From NCBI GenBank assembly GCA_037013685.1, contig CM072886.1, positions 29,891,080 through 29,955,079 on the forward strand: a stretch of 64,000 bases of DNA, written 5' to 3'. The DNA comes from Acridotheres tristis (lineage: Eukaryota; Chordata; Aves; Passeriformes; Sturnidae). The notes beneath the pieces were generated by a model. That model worked only from the letters and a program-made list of their open reading frames with translations, was not told the origin of the DNA and ran no database searches. Of this stretch, positions 14,201 to 23,162 are shown in pieces. The position numbers and the translations under genes were made by a program. How positions within the stretch are numbered: position 1 is the first letter of the stretch; each line of letters starts with the position of its first letter.

Positions 14201-17200
14201 TCCTCCCCGCGTGATACGCACCTGCTGTATGAATCAATTTCTCTATAGCCACACTTTTGCCCTGCAACCCAAGGGAAGAAATCTCAATGCATGGAGAGTG
14301 TGGGCTACTGAGGGGTTATGTGTGTAGTGGCACATTTGAGAAATGAGAAGAAGAAAAGCAAAGGGTGAGACAAAGGCTGTGTGCCCCCTCAATATGACAT
14401 TAAGTGCATGTTTCTGCACAGCATTCTTCTCCTGTTGTCCGTGTAGGCAGCCGCAGCCCCACTCCCCACAAAGCCACCATTGTCCCCAAGGGCTGGGCTG
14501 TTCTCGTGTGGGGGCGCAGCAGGAGGGAGGGACAGTGATGAGAGATGAATGGCCTTAGTATTTGCGGGTAGTTTCAACCTCATATGTAATCAGTTTCTCG
14601 GGGTTTCTCCTTTTTTATTTTGAAATCTTTATTTCTTGGTAGTAAAGATTAAAGGTATTTGCTTCTCTTGCATTCCTTTCACACTTTTTCCTCCTGGTTA
14701 CATTTTCTTTATGAGGAGACGAGAAAGAGTTGTTTTACATCAGGAAGCTGAAAAACTTAAAAACCTTTGAGAGAATATTCTGTCAGAAATGTACTGATCA
14801 AAAAGAAAAAGCCAAAAACCCATTGTGAAATACAAGATTGATATCTAGTGCGTCACACATGTCAGGAGCTAACAAAAGGTTTTAGGAGTGATTGATGGAA
14901 ACTCTATGGCAATCACCTAACCACCAAAATGATCCTTAGCCCTGTGCCAGGACTACCAAAGCCATGGGAGCTGCTGCTGTAGTGGGCACTGCTGGAATGA
15001 GGACCTGGAGGATGGTGGTGATGGCCATGACATGGCCTGGAGCTAAACACTGGGCCCATGGAATTGGGAAAAGTAACTGCTAGCATGTGAGCCATCCATA
15101 TCTGTGTTTTCGTAGGAGTAGCCAGGGCCATCCAAAAACCTGTGTGGTTTCTATGTGCATGACCAATTCTGCATCAGGACATTCATAATGGATTCTGTTT
15201 GTATATTGTCTTGCTCAATCTAGTCCTGATTCTTACTGAGTATTCTTGTGATATAACAGAATATGCACATTAAATAATAGCAGGAAGGTGGTGATATTTC
15301 TATTTCCATTTAATTTGTATTAAAGTTGTCTTTTGCAATTATGCTTTCTTAACTTGAAAAGTAGTCTTCTGTCAATCCTCTATTGTTAGGATTTTAACTG
15401 TATTTGTGAATGCAATCATTATAATATATCATATTTGACAAGTGACCACTGTGTATTTTGCTGTTATCAGCTAGTGCACGTTCATATACAATATAAGATT
15501 CTGCTTTATTTATGTGTTTAAAATTTTAAGCAAATGTAAGCAAGAAAATAATAATAATAATAATAATGTTAAATCTGTCTTTATTTCTTCTTAGGTACTT
15601 TTCAATGTATCAGTTACAATGAAAGGATGTCATACAACTGGAGGAAGAAAATATGCTGTACTTAAGCCTATTGGTTTCAATGAAACTGCTATTGTCAATG
15701 TGCAGCATAGCTGTGCCTGCCAGTATGAAGACAGCACAGGGCATAAAAGAGTGTGGGCTGATGAAACTTCTCTTGACAGCAAACAGTCCCAGTGCAGTGA
15801 CAATAACTGTAGCTCTAACAGAGACACACTTCCCTCAGAGAAGTGCAGGCAGCACCAGGATCAACCCATCTGCAGTGGTCAAGGAAATTGCATAGATGGA
15901 AAATGTTTCTGCTACAAAAACAAGCTAGGCAAGGTGTATGGCAAGTACTGTGAAATGGATGATTTTTCCTGCCCCTATCACCAGGGAAACTTATGTTCTG
16001 GTAAGTTGCAGCATTTATGTCTGTATTTTCTTGGTTTGTTTGGTTTTCTGAGGATACTGCACATGATGCAGCCGAAAACAATGATATAAGGCTGTCAAGA
16101 ACAAGAATTGTGTGTGCAGAATTAGTATGGGAAATGTTGTGAACATCCTGTTAGGAATTCACACTCCTGGGCTCTCTTCACCACAGGCATACACACAGTC
16201 TTCTAAATTTCACCACCATTTTCTAGGGGATACATTGATTTTTTTTTTCCCCCTAAATTTAGCTATTTTCATATTTAAATCTCAAAATTCTTTATAAGTA
16301 ATGATACTGATTTCTCAAACAAAAAATAACATTATTCCAGAAAGCTAGTTCATACATTTTAGTCTAATGGGAATATGAGATACTGAGAGATTAGCATGGG
16401 ATCGTAGCTTCCAGGTGAGGTTCTGATTTTCTACCACCCTATATCAGTCCTATGAGAGATACAGTGGCACTTGATTTCAAATACTGGTATAGACACGAAC
16501 ACTGTAGGGAATGCCTGCTTCAGAAAGGAGACTCTAAGTGCAACAGAGTTGTTAGAAATTTTTGTTCTTTTTGTAATCCACTTTATGGTAGGAAAGAGGC
16601 AAAAGAAAAGAAAAAAGGAAAAGGAAATGGAAATGGAAATGGAAATGGAAATGGAAATGGAAATGGAAATGGAAATGGAAAATGAAAGAAAGAACCTGGC
16701 CTGTGCACATAAACTTCATACTCCTTCCACTGAATCTTGCTATTTATTTGAATGGAATGTTTTCTTGCTAAAGAGAAGTTTGTTTATATTGCCTGAAGAC
16801 TATTTTCCTGGTCATTGTGTAATTCCTAATCTCCATTGTTTTGATCCAAAGCAAAAGAGAAAAATTTTAGTAAAAGGTTTTAGGGTGACATCATAGTAGC
16901 AGCTTTTTCTCAACTTTACAATGAACAGCAGCCTTCAATATTGATCATGCCAGTAACTTCAGTCTAAGTTCCTATCTTAAAAACTAATTAGAATGTCGAG
17001 GTCTAAACTTGCTCTGTTTAAGGTAAAGCACAAGCACTACAAATGTATACATCTGGCATTTATTTTCTATGTTTTCATGGAAGCATATGACTCCAGACTC
17101 TCTGTGTTGTAGGTAATGGTGAATGTGAAGGTGGTAAATGCAAATGCTTTTCTGGCTGGGAAGGTGATCGTTGCGAGTGCTCATCACAATCAGCAAAGCA

Positions 17201-20200
17201 CTGCCTGAATTCAAAGGGCCAAATTTGCAGTGGAAGAGGAAAATGTGTATGTGGAAAGTGTGAATGCACAGATCCAAGAAGCTTTGGCCGTTTCTGTGAA
17301 TATTGCCCTACTTGTAACAAAGCCTGTGAAGAAAACTGGTATGTTTCTTGTGCTAGACTTGACTTTTTCACTCCCTAATGTTGGAACATGAAGAAATATT
17401 TCTGCTTGGCAAGATGCTATTTTTCTTAGCTATTTAGATTGTAGGAAATTGGGACAATTCATACTTGATATTTCTCCGTGTAGTTGGATTCACACTGGCA
17501 ATTAAGAGAATTGCATGTCAGCATCTATTTTAACCATTCTTCATATGAGATCTCTTGGGTAGGAAATAAAACCATACATTTGTATTTTCAAAAATGGAAA
17601 ATAGATCCTACTTTTGAATGCCACCAAGTCCAATAATATTGTCCACATCTGTTTTTGCACACTCCTTGTACTTCTCGGCTGAAAGAAAGAGGTGTGGAAC
17701 TAGAACAGAACTTGTGCATTGTCACTGCCATTGATCAGCAGAGCACAAATGGTCTTACCCAGAGAGCAACATTCTTCATTGCTCAGTTTAAAATGCAGTT
17801 TTTGCCGTGCTAGTCTTAAAGCATGTAATTTTTCCTTACTTATGTAAAGGAGGAGGTGGTGTGGAGGTCAAAATGAGCAAGTCTGGGAGGAGAGAAGCTA
17901 GACCAGGCTCTCAGTGGTGCACTGTGTGGGCCTAGCATAGACAGCAGATGAAGCCCTTCCCTTGGACACAGCTCCTCTGCACCCTCTCATCACACGTGTG
18001 ATGTTCTGCATCTCACTGGGGTGCAAAGGGTAAAAGATCAGCCTTTCATTGGAAAGGTCATTGTACTCAAAACAGAATCATTGTTTATTTGTATTTATTT
18101 CAATTATAGCTCTCTGGTGAAAATGCGAGAGAGCCGAGCTTGGCCACATCTGGAAAGACTGCTGCTAGGATTTCACTAGATAAAATGCAGTTAACCTTTC
18201 TAGCATACATTTGTTCAAAGTCTCTGTGAAATGTGTGCCTGTAATAAATTCAGAAGATGGCACGTCTTCATTAAAAATTCAATTAGGGCTTTTTTTTCGA
18301 TCTCTTGTGACATCTGTCTCCTTCAGGGCTATACAGTGAAGACGGTAAGACTGAGAGCATTGCCTCACACTTGTAGTGCTCTCTAAAACTGCCCAGCAGT
18401 GCAGACTTACTTGGCTTTGTCTTAACATAGCACCCAAAAGTTATTGACAAAGCTGTGTTTCCTCTACCTACCTTCAGTTCCAGCATGCATCCAAATGAGA
18501 TTGATAGGTAAGGAAAGACTAGAAAGGAACTGGAGGCTGAAAGCTGAGGAAAGCTGGACCTTAGCATCACAAAAGGCAGAGCAGGGATTGGATGAAGATG
18601 GCTCGAAGCCAAAGACATGTTTTAATTTGCAACTTCTGACTAGTTGGTTCTGAGAAGCATCAGAGGGGTAAAATACTGAGAGAGGCATCACATTTCAGAA
18701 AAAGATAAATAAATGTTGCAATGTTTTTACTAACAACAGGAAAGCATTATGTGTAAGCAATACGTCAGCCTGTTGATACAATCTCTTAAAGGGGAGTGCA
18801 GAGAAAGACATAGGTTTTTAATTATAATTTTTATTTTACAGGAACTGTGTTCAGTGCTATCATTCTAACAATGCATCCCAAGTAATACTTGATCAGTGCA
18901 CAACCTCATGCGCTTACCTACTGCATTATATTGACAATACTTCAGGTAAGTGGCATTTTCTAGGTAATTTTAATAAAAGATTAAAATCTATTGTGAAAAG
19001 TAATTGAATTTAACACTGTTAGAATGTCTTTTAGAAGTATATAACATTATTACAATAAAAAAGAAAGAAGGTGGGAAAAGGAGAAAAATCATTCATAGCT
19101 TTAGGGAAAGTGAAAGATAAATAATAACATGAAATAAGCATTGCTAAGTTCAGTTTTCCCAGTTCCTCGAGAAGTCACGTCTAATAATGATAAATCCTGC
19201 CTGAGCAATGCTTAAAGAAATATTTATAAAAATTTGTTATGGCATCTGTATGTTTTATTACTTTGAATATGCTTATATTATTTGACATTACCAGAAACAA
19301 GAAATAAAGAAATAGAATGCTTACCTCGAGTTCAGTAATGTTTGAATGTTCCTTTCAAGAATAAAAAACTGCAGTTATGAGGGCTGTGGAAGAATAAAAT
19401 CTTTTTTAATAAAATCTCATAAAGTTTAATCACTCCATGCAGCAATAAAAATACAGGTAAATGGTTACCTTTTGTCACTTAACATTTATATAATTCTTTT
19501 TATACTTTTTATACTACAGTTCATAAATGAGGAAACTAATTGCGAATACTTTTTTTCATAACTTAGTATTAAGGGAAGCTTGCTGTGTTAGTCTACCAGT
19601 GAGGAGAGAACTCACTGGTCCAGTGAGGAGAGGTGAGACAAGGATTCAATCAAATACATTTTCTTTCAAATTTTACCAGTGATCTTCACTGTCGTCTTGT
19701 GAAGATTAAATTCTCTCTGCCCCAAGCATCTCTAATATTTCATCTTCTCTACTTCAGCTATAAACTCACTCCTGTACAGAGAATTTATGGTAGGCGATAC
19801 AATAAATCCTGATTCTTAGTTCTGTAGGTGAAAGGAATAATAGTTTCACTTTTTTCTACAATGGATCTTGATCTGAATTGCCTTTCTCAATATGCCCAGC
19901 TTTAAAAGCTTACATATGACAACTTTGCCTCTTAATTTCCCTTAATTTATTTTCCCTTAATTTTTATTTTAGGCTTGCATTACATTTATGCAACATTACT
20001 AAGCAGTGGTGGATATGCCTGTGTTAGAGAGATGTGCCTGTTCCATATGTTAGGCTTTACCCTTGTGTTTTCCTTTCATTGCAGATTGTTTCTCTGGACG
20101 AAACTACTTTAGAGTCTTTTCCATAATCTTTATAGTTACCTTTCTGATCGGGCTGCTTGTTGTCCTTATCATCAGGCAGATAATTCTACAGGGGAGTAGC

Positions 20201-20464
20201 AATAAAATTAAATCTTCATCTGATTACAGAGTATCTACAACAAAGAAGGTAATTGATTTCAGAGCCATCATCTTCAGTAATCTTTTTCTTGCATATAAAA
20301 GTTAGCTAACTGCTGATAAAAATTGTATCTTCTCCTTCAAGGATAAGATGTTTTTGCCTACAGTTTGTACAAGAACAGTAACATACAGACGTGACAAACC
20401 AGAGGAAATAAATATCGACATCAGCAAGTTGCGATTAAACGAAACTTTCAAGTGTGAATTCTGA
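1..20464 (+). CDS. ITGB8: Integrin beta-8, 11 exons, 5'-truncated by window edge
   Basis: This is the gene span. The coding exons are 1-235, 2005-2170, 4899-5057, 9751-9846, 9941-10030, 12612-12746, 15595-16000, 17113-17338, 18842-18945, 20085-20248 and 20342-20464. All junctions are GT-AG and the phases join without a frameshift, giving 632 residues from the ATG at position 6, which is an internal Met and not the start. Mammalian beta-8 is about 769 residues, so roughly 136 N-terminal residues (signal peptide, PSI, first part of hybrid) lie upstream. Beta-8 pairs with alpha-V at the cell surface, binds RGD in latent TGF-beta and promotes TGF-beta activation. Seen here: MIDAS DVSAS, the C-x6-C specificity loop, the DTPEGGFDAM motif, EGF-like cysteine repeats, one transmembrane helix and a tail lacking NPxY. 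Assignment to beta-8 rather than another beta subunit rests on near-identity to remembered mammalian beta-8 in the beta-I domain and membrane segment. Confidence 0.97.
236..2004 (+). other. ITGB8 intron 4
   Basis: Donor GTATGT, acceptor TTTTGTACAG. AT-rich intron of 1769 bp. I see no repeat family, RNA gene or exon in it; the open frames at 418-624 (+) and 1514-1723 (-) show no recognisable protein. Confidence 0.85.
2005..2170 (+). CDS. ITGB8: ITGB8 exon 5: specificity loop and metal-site residues of beta-I
   Basis: The exon completes the split Ser codon and runs 55 codons to CAG|GTGAGG. It closes the disulfide-bounded specificity-determining loop (Cys76 to Cys83, C-x6-C spacing as in beta-3). 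It carries Gly-Asn-Ile-Asp-Thr-Pro-Glu-Gly-Gly (residues 113-121), whose Asn, Asp, Pro and Glu match the residues coordinating LIMBS and MIDAS metals in other integrins. An unspliced frame runs past the donor into intron 5 and should not be taken as coding. Confidence 0.97.
2221..2292. repeat. Mixed TA/TG microsatellite
   Basis: Alternating TATA, TGTG and CATATG units, partly self-complementary, about 50 bp downstream of the exon 5 donor. It is translated as a Tyr-Ile-His run in the spurious read-through frame. Confidence 0.9.
3545..3645 (-). mobile_element. CR1 LINE 3' end fragment
   Basis: Read on the minus strand, the sequence has the classic CR1 3' tail: a GGAGTTGGACTCGATGATCC-type block, then GGGTCCCTTCT, then a TTCTGTGATTCTATAATT octamer-like terminus at about 3545. 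Only about 100 bp survive, a typical 5'-truncated CR1. The upstream boundary near 3645 is fuzzy. Confidence 0.85.
4899..5057 (+). CDS. ITGB8: ITGB8 exon 6: beta-I core strand and MIDAS Asp
   Basis: Fifty-three codons, phase 0 at both ends, acceptor TTTGTAG and donor ATG|GTAAGG. It encodes the hydrophobic strand ending in Met-Thr-Asp (Asp150), equivalent by alignment to beta-3 Asp251 at the metal sites, followed by the conserved LALD and KLAGIV segments. Cys173 pairs, by family analogy, with Cys131 of exon 5. Confidence 0.97.
5058..9750 (+). other. ITGB8 intron 6
   Basis: Donor GTAAGG, acceptor TATTTTGCAG, 4693 bp, the longest intron in view. Short A-runs occur at about 6460-6475 and 6609-6620. 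I see no recognisable interspersed repeat, RNA gene or exon; the many 60-90 codon frames on both strands match no family I know. Confidence 0.8.
9751..9846 (+). CDS. ITGB8: ITGB8 exon 7: beta-I domain
   Basis: Thirty-two codons, phase 0, acceptor TTTTGCAG and donor AAA|GTAGGT. It encodes the helix beginning EHPSLGQLSEKL and the following strand (NINVIFAV), strongly conserved across beta subunits. Confidence 0.97.
9847..9940 (+). other. ITGB8 intron 7 (94 bp)
   Basis: Very short intron, donor GTAGGT and acceptor TTTTTCATAG, AT-rich throughout. Confidence 0.93.
9941..10030 (+). CDS. ITGB8: ITGB8 exon 8: beta-I domain
   Basis: Thirty codons, phase 0, donor CAG|GTATGA. It encodes DLLPLLPGT and the amphipathic helix ending LVVEAYQ. 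In integrins this is the C-terminal helix region of the beta-I domain that moves during activation. Confidence 0.97.
10031..12611 (+). other. ITGB8 intron 8
   Basis: Donor GTATGA, acceptor TCTGTTACAG, 2581 bp. AT-rich with a T-run at about 10957-10970. No supported feature inside. Confidence 0.8.
12612..12746 (+). CDS. ITGB8: ITGB8 exon 9: end of beta-I domain and hybrid return
   Basis: Forty-five codons. The donor is GAA|GTATGT, placed so that the next exon begins with GTA (Val). It encodes KLISEVKIQV and an Asn-Ile-Thr glycosylation sequon, then CPDG and EGC, the small disulfide loop where the chain returns to the hybrid domain. Confidence 0.96.
12747..15594 (+). other. ITGB8 intron 9
   Basis: Donor GTATGT, acceptor CTTCTTAG, 2848 bp. 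A GC-richer patch lies at about 14380-14570 and another at 14930-15130, where the minus strand is open and His/Ser-rich. A seven-copy AAT repeat ends 27 bases before exon 10. No certain gene or repeat family was recognised. Confidence 0.8.
15547..15567. repeat. (AAT)7 next to exon 10 acceptor
   Basis: Seven perfect AAT copies. The pyrimidine-rich stretch used by the exon 10 acceptor is confined to the 27 bases between this repeat and the AG. Confidence 0.95.
15595..16000 (+). CDS. ITGB8: ITGB8 exon 10: hybrid end, I-EGF1 and I-EGF2
   Basis: Largest exon in view (135 codons plus one base), acceptor TTCTTAG and donor G|GTAAGT. It encodes the last hybrid strand (KPIGFNETA), then the cysteine-rich legs. 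I-EGF1 begins CAC but lacks three expected cysteines: Tyr336 (15724-15726), Trp346 (15754-15756) and Gln356 (15784-15786) stand where the integrin pattern has Cys. In I-EGF2 the usual C-x-C before GKC is Cys-Ile-Asp, with Asp393 at 15895-15897. YGKYCEMDDFSC follows and lacks the second Cys found in beta-3, a loss that mammalian beta-8 shares as far as I recall. Sequons: Asn-Val-Ser, Asn-Glu-Thr and the rare Asn-Cys-Ser. Confidence 0.96.
16001..17112 (+). other. ITGB8 intron 10
   Basis: Donor GTAAGT, acceptor TTGTAG, 1112 bp. It contains the GGAAAT hexanucleotide array. Two overlapping frames (16452-16685 and 16471-16896) are just translations through that array and are not genes. Confidence 0.85.
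16623..16681. repeat. (GGAAAT)n hexanucleotide array
   Basis: Nine perfect copies at 16623-16676 followed by an imperfect copy, preceded by a purine-rich A/G stretch from about 16591. Confidence 0.96.
17113..17338 (+). CDS. ITGB8: ITGB8 exon 11: I-EGF3 and I-EGF4
   Basis: It completes the split Gly codon and ends within a Trp codon (TG|GTATGT). It encodes NGECEGGKCKCFSGWEGDRCEC (I-EGF3) and the ICSGRGKCVCGKCEC unit (I-EGF4), then CPTC and the start of the beta-tail. I-EGF3 has Gly where other subunits have the second Cys of C-x-C; mammalian beta-8, as I recall it, also lacks that Cys. I-EGF4 keeps its cysteine pattern. Confidence 0.96.
17339..18841 (+). other. ITGB8 intron 11
   Basis: Donor GTATGT, acceptor ATTTTACAG, 1503 bp. 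I see nothing identifiable in it; the 111-codon minus-strand frame at 18283-18618 shows no known domain. Confidence 0.82.
18842..18945 (+). CDS. ITGB8: ITGB8 exon 12: beta-tail segment
   Basis: A 104-bp exon joining a split Trp to a split Asp codon, donor G|GTAAGT. It encodes NCVQC...LDQCTTSCAY, the cysteine-rich membrane-proximal beta-tail, with sequons Asn-Ala-Ser and Asn-Thr-Ser. The stretch between TSC and HY looks about two residues shorter than mammalian beta-8 as I remember it. Confidence 0.95.
18946..20084 (+). other. ITGB8 intron 12
   Basis: Donor GTAAGT, acceptor TTTCATTGCAG, 1139 bp, AT-rich. It includes a small direct/inverted GTGAGGAGAG repeat near 19600-19632 and a repeated CCCTTAATTT motif near 19938-19962. 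No gene. Confidence 0.82.
20085..20248 (+). CDS. ITGB8: ITGB8 exon 13: transmembrane helix
   Basis: It completes the Asp codon, then encodes the last extracellular Cys and a single hydrophobic segment at residues about 546-567 (VFSIIFIVTFLIGLLVVLII), followed by Arg-Gln and the first half of the tail (NKIKSSSDYRVS). It ends AAG|GTAATT, phase 0. The near-identity of this segment to mammalian beta-8 is one of the strongest identifiers. Confidence 0.97.
20249..20341 (+). other. ITGB8 intron 13 (93 bp, AAG acceptor)
   Basis: Short intron with a weak donor (GTAATT) and an acceptor ending TTCAAG rather than CAG or TAG. Its length is divisible by three, but the frame reaches a stop at 20303-20305, so retention would truncate the tail. 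Confidence 0.9.
20342..20464 (+). CDS. ITGB8: ITGB8 exon 14: cytoplasmic tail end and stop
   Basis: Forty codons plus TGA (20462-20464). It encodes TVCTRTVTYRRDKPEEINIDISKL and ends ETFKCEF. The complete tail is about 65 residues and has no NPxY or HDRR motif, unlike beta-1, -3, -5 and -6. This matches the known beta-8 peculiarity that it does not couple to talin in the usual way. Two cysteines are present in the tail. Confidence 0.97.
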   Translation, partial: DKMFLPTVCTRTVTYRRDKPEEINIDISKLRLNETFKCEF

Positions 20465-21032
20465 AGACTGCAAATGTCTATTTCCATCATGCTCAACTTT
20501 TAAAAAATTACCTTTTGTACTCTGTGGGAGTCTTGACTGTTGCCATATGGTTTTGTGTTGTGCATTTTGTTGAATACTGTAACAAATTGACTTGTAAACA
20601 TATTCACATTATGTGATTATGTTTGGAACTATAGCTGCTGTATTTTTTAAAATTTTTTTTGAAAGAGAAATGTGCGTTACTACTGTTCAGAAACATTAGT
20701 GTTGATGTAGCACTTTAGTATATTCTAATTTATTTAGTTATGGCCTAGAATGTAGATACAAACCGGTCTGACAAAGCACTGATCTCACTCTACATGTAGC
20801 TAGTACTGATGTGCTCTGTGGGAATGGACAAAAGCTGTGACTGAAGTATTAACATTGCTGTATATTATAGCAATAGATGAAACTATTAAAATACTCTTAA
20901 ATAGAGTAAATGGTACTTTTATAGTTCTCTCAGTTGACAGAATCCACTGATTTGTCTGCATATGCCTCTTATATTTTCCTCATAAAAGTGATGGGATTAA
21001 ATGAGAGTTTAGTTTCTGGTATGGGTGTATGT

Positions 21033-21052
21033 TGTGTGTGTATACACACACA
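21033..21052. repeat. 20-bp perfect palindrome in 3'UTR
   Basis: An alternating TG block meets an alternating CA block around GTATAC, giving ten self-complementary base pairs each side. CACACA continues downstream. It could fold as a hairpin in the mRNA. Confidence 0.9.
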
Positions 21053-23116
21053 TGTGCTTGCACACACAGGTAAATTATATATATATAGGGGTTTTTGTAT
21101 GGATGATGTCACTTAAGGATAATTTATATCTGATAAAGAGTAATTTTTAGCTTTTTTACTTGTTTAAATATAACCCTCCCAATTTTATACAAAATTTAAG
21201 GTGTTTGGAAACTGAGTGGCTACAGAAAATAAGAGTTCCTCTATCCAACAGCATAGTCTAGTCAGATCATGGTGATCACTGCCAGCAGACTACATCTTTA
21301 GAGTCAGCAGCATCAATTCCATTGCAAATAGATAAATTACACCAGAGCTGTGTTTGGTTTTCTAGCTACATGTCAGTGTTTTGCCAAATAAGGACTTGGA
21401 TCTTTTCGTAGGATGTCAGGCATAAGTCTGATTTTACATGTGCTCTTTTTCTCTAGGTAAATTAGTTGATGAGATTAGGTTTTCTAAGTTTTTCTGTAAC
21501 CACTACATTTTTTGGTGACTGTGCATTGAGAAATGTGTCCAGTGTGTGATGGAGGAAAGAACCGACAATTTAGAAGAAAGTGAGGAAAATAGGAGTCTTT
21601 TTCTCAAGAGAACACATTAATTGACTTTATGCGTATGGATCAGATTCTGCCTTCAGAAACGTGCAAAACTCTTCCAAACATGGTGGGACCAATATAAGCT
21701 TATCTGAGAGCAGAATGTGAGCTACAAAGTCAAGCAGAAGCATCTTTTTTTTATCCCTGAAACCAGCTAGAGTGGTAGAAGACATGTTATTGTTATATGC
21801 TTGTTGGAAGTGCCAGTCAGATTTACTAACTCCATGCTGCTGAAACCCTATGAAAATCTGATCAACCTCTAATGCACTAAAACCTTGCTGGCAAAAAGAA
21901 AAATCATCTCAGAAGACAGTGTATCATTTTAACAAAATTTATTACTAATACTAAATATTGTCACTATTTGTCATAGATAAGAGTTACAGAAACAAACCAG
22001 GACTTCCTTATGTGCAGTCTTTAGAAATGACTAGTATTTCCTATTCTGTATTTCTTCTGTAAATTCCCACTGAAACCTGAGGACTATGAGGATTTAAAGG
22101 AAGGCAGGATGTAGAAAAATGATGAGTGTTTTATGAGTGTTAAGTTTTTTGGGTAATGGATCAAGTGGGAATGATAAAAATAATATACAGACAATGGGCC
22201 TTTCATTCGGCATAAAAGCTTAGAGATTGTTTTTTAAAAAAAACTGTAAATTGGACTGTTAAATGTTTTTAAAGCAGTCTCCAAAGTAGGTCCTGAGTTT
22301 TCTATCACACAGGTAAAATTGTCTCATTTAACAAAAAGAGTGTTTCTTTACACTGACCCTGACTTTAGTAATAGCTTAATTGTAGAACCTTAGTTATATA
22401 TTAATTCTGTAGTCTATCAAGTACTCCTTAAACTCTCATTTTCTTTAAAAGTCTACAGCACCATTTTCCTCCGGTGTAAAATAAGATTCCAAACAATTGG
22501 TTTTGGTGGGATAAAGATAAAAAATTGGTAAATGTTGACCTGCTGTTACCCTTGTCTCACAGTTCATGACTATTTTTTGAGTGGGAAACGATCTCTGGTT
22601 GTCTATTTAACTTCAAAAAAAGCTTACTGGAGTATATCTAAGTATATAAAAAAGAGGTTAATTATGTTCTTTAAACAGTGTGATAAACCCTTTAAGAAAA
22701 AAGATTGCTCAGAATGTATTTTCACCCCATAATCGCCTTTAAACAATGTACTAAAGCATTTACTGAACTGATAGCACTCCTTTTTTCATTAGAAATTACT
22801 TTTCACTGTTAGAGGAAGTTCAGTTTTGTGGGTAGGGGATAATGGAACTGGGTTTTTGGGGGAAGAAAGACTTGAGCTGTAATACCCATCTTCCAGACAC
22901 ATCACATCATGCTGCTACTGCTTTTCTTCTGTAGCACTTGGCATTGGAGTGCTGCCTGTGAAGGGGCATGGTCAGTATTTCCTTATCAGACACCTGCCTG
23001 AATGTTTAAAATGCTCTGGTCAAATAGAGCAGGCTCACAGGACAAATTTCACTGTAAGCTGCTTGCTGTCCTGAGATTAAAAAATGTATATAAATTTTCA
23101 AAATTTTTAAAAATTT

Positions 23117-23162
23117 AAAAAAAAAGAGAGAAAAAGAAAAAGGAAAAAAAAGAAAAAAAAAG
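23117..23162. repeat. 46-base pure purine (A/G) tract
   Basis: Uninterrupted A/G run of poly(A) interspersed with GAGAG, flanked on the left by AT-only sequence. It lies inside the presumed 3'UTR. Confidence 0.93.

Noticed and set aside
16452..16896. Gly-Asn and Glu-Met repeat frames
   Set aside because: Both are translations of the GGAAAT array in intron 10. They have no start context or conservation argument.
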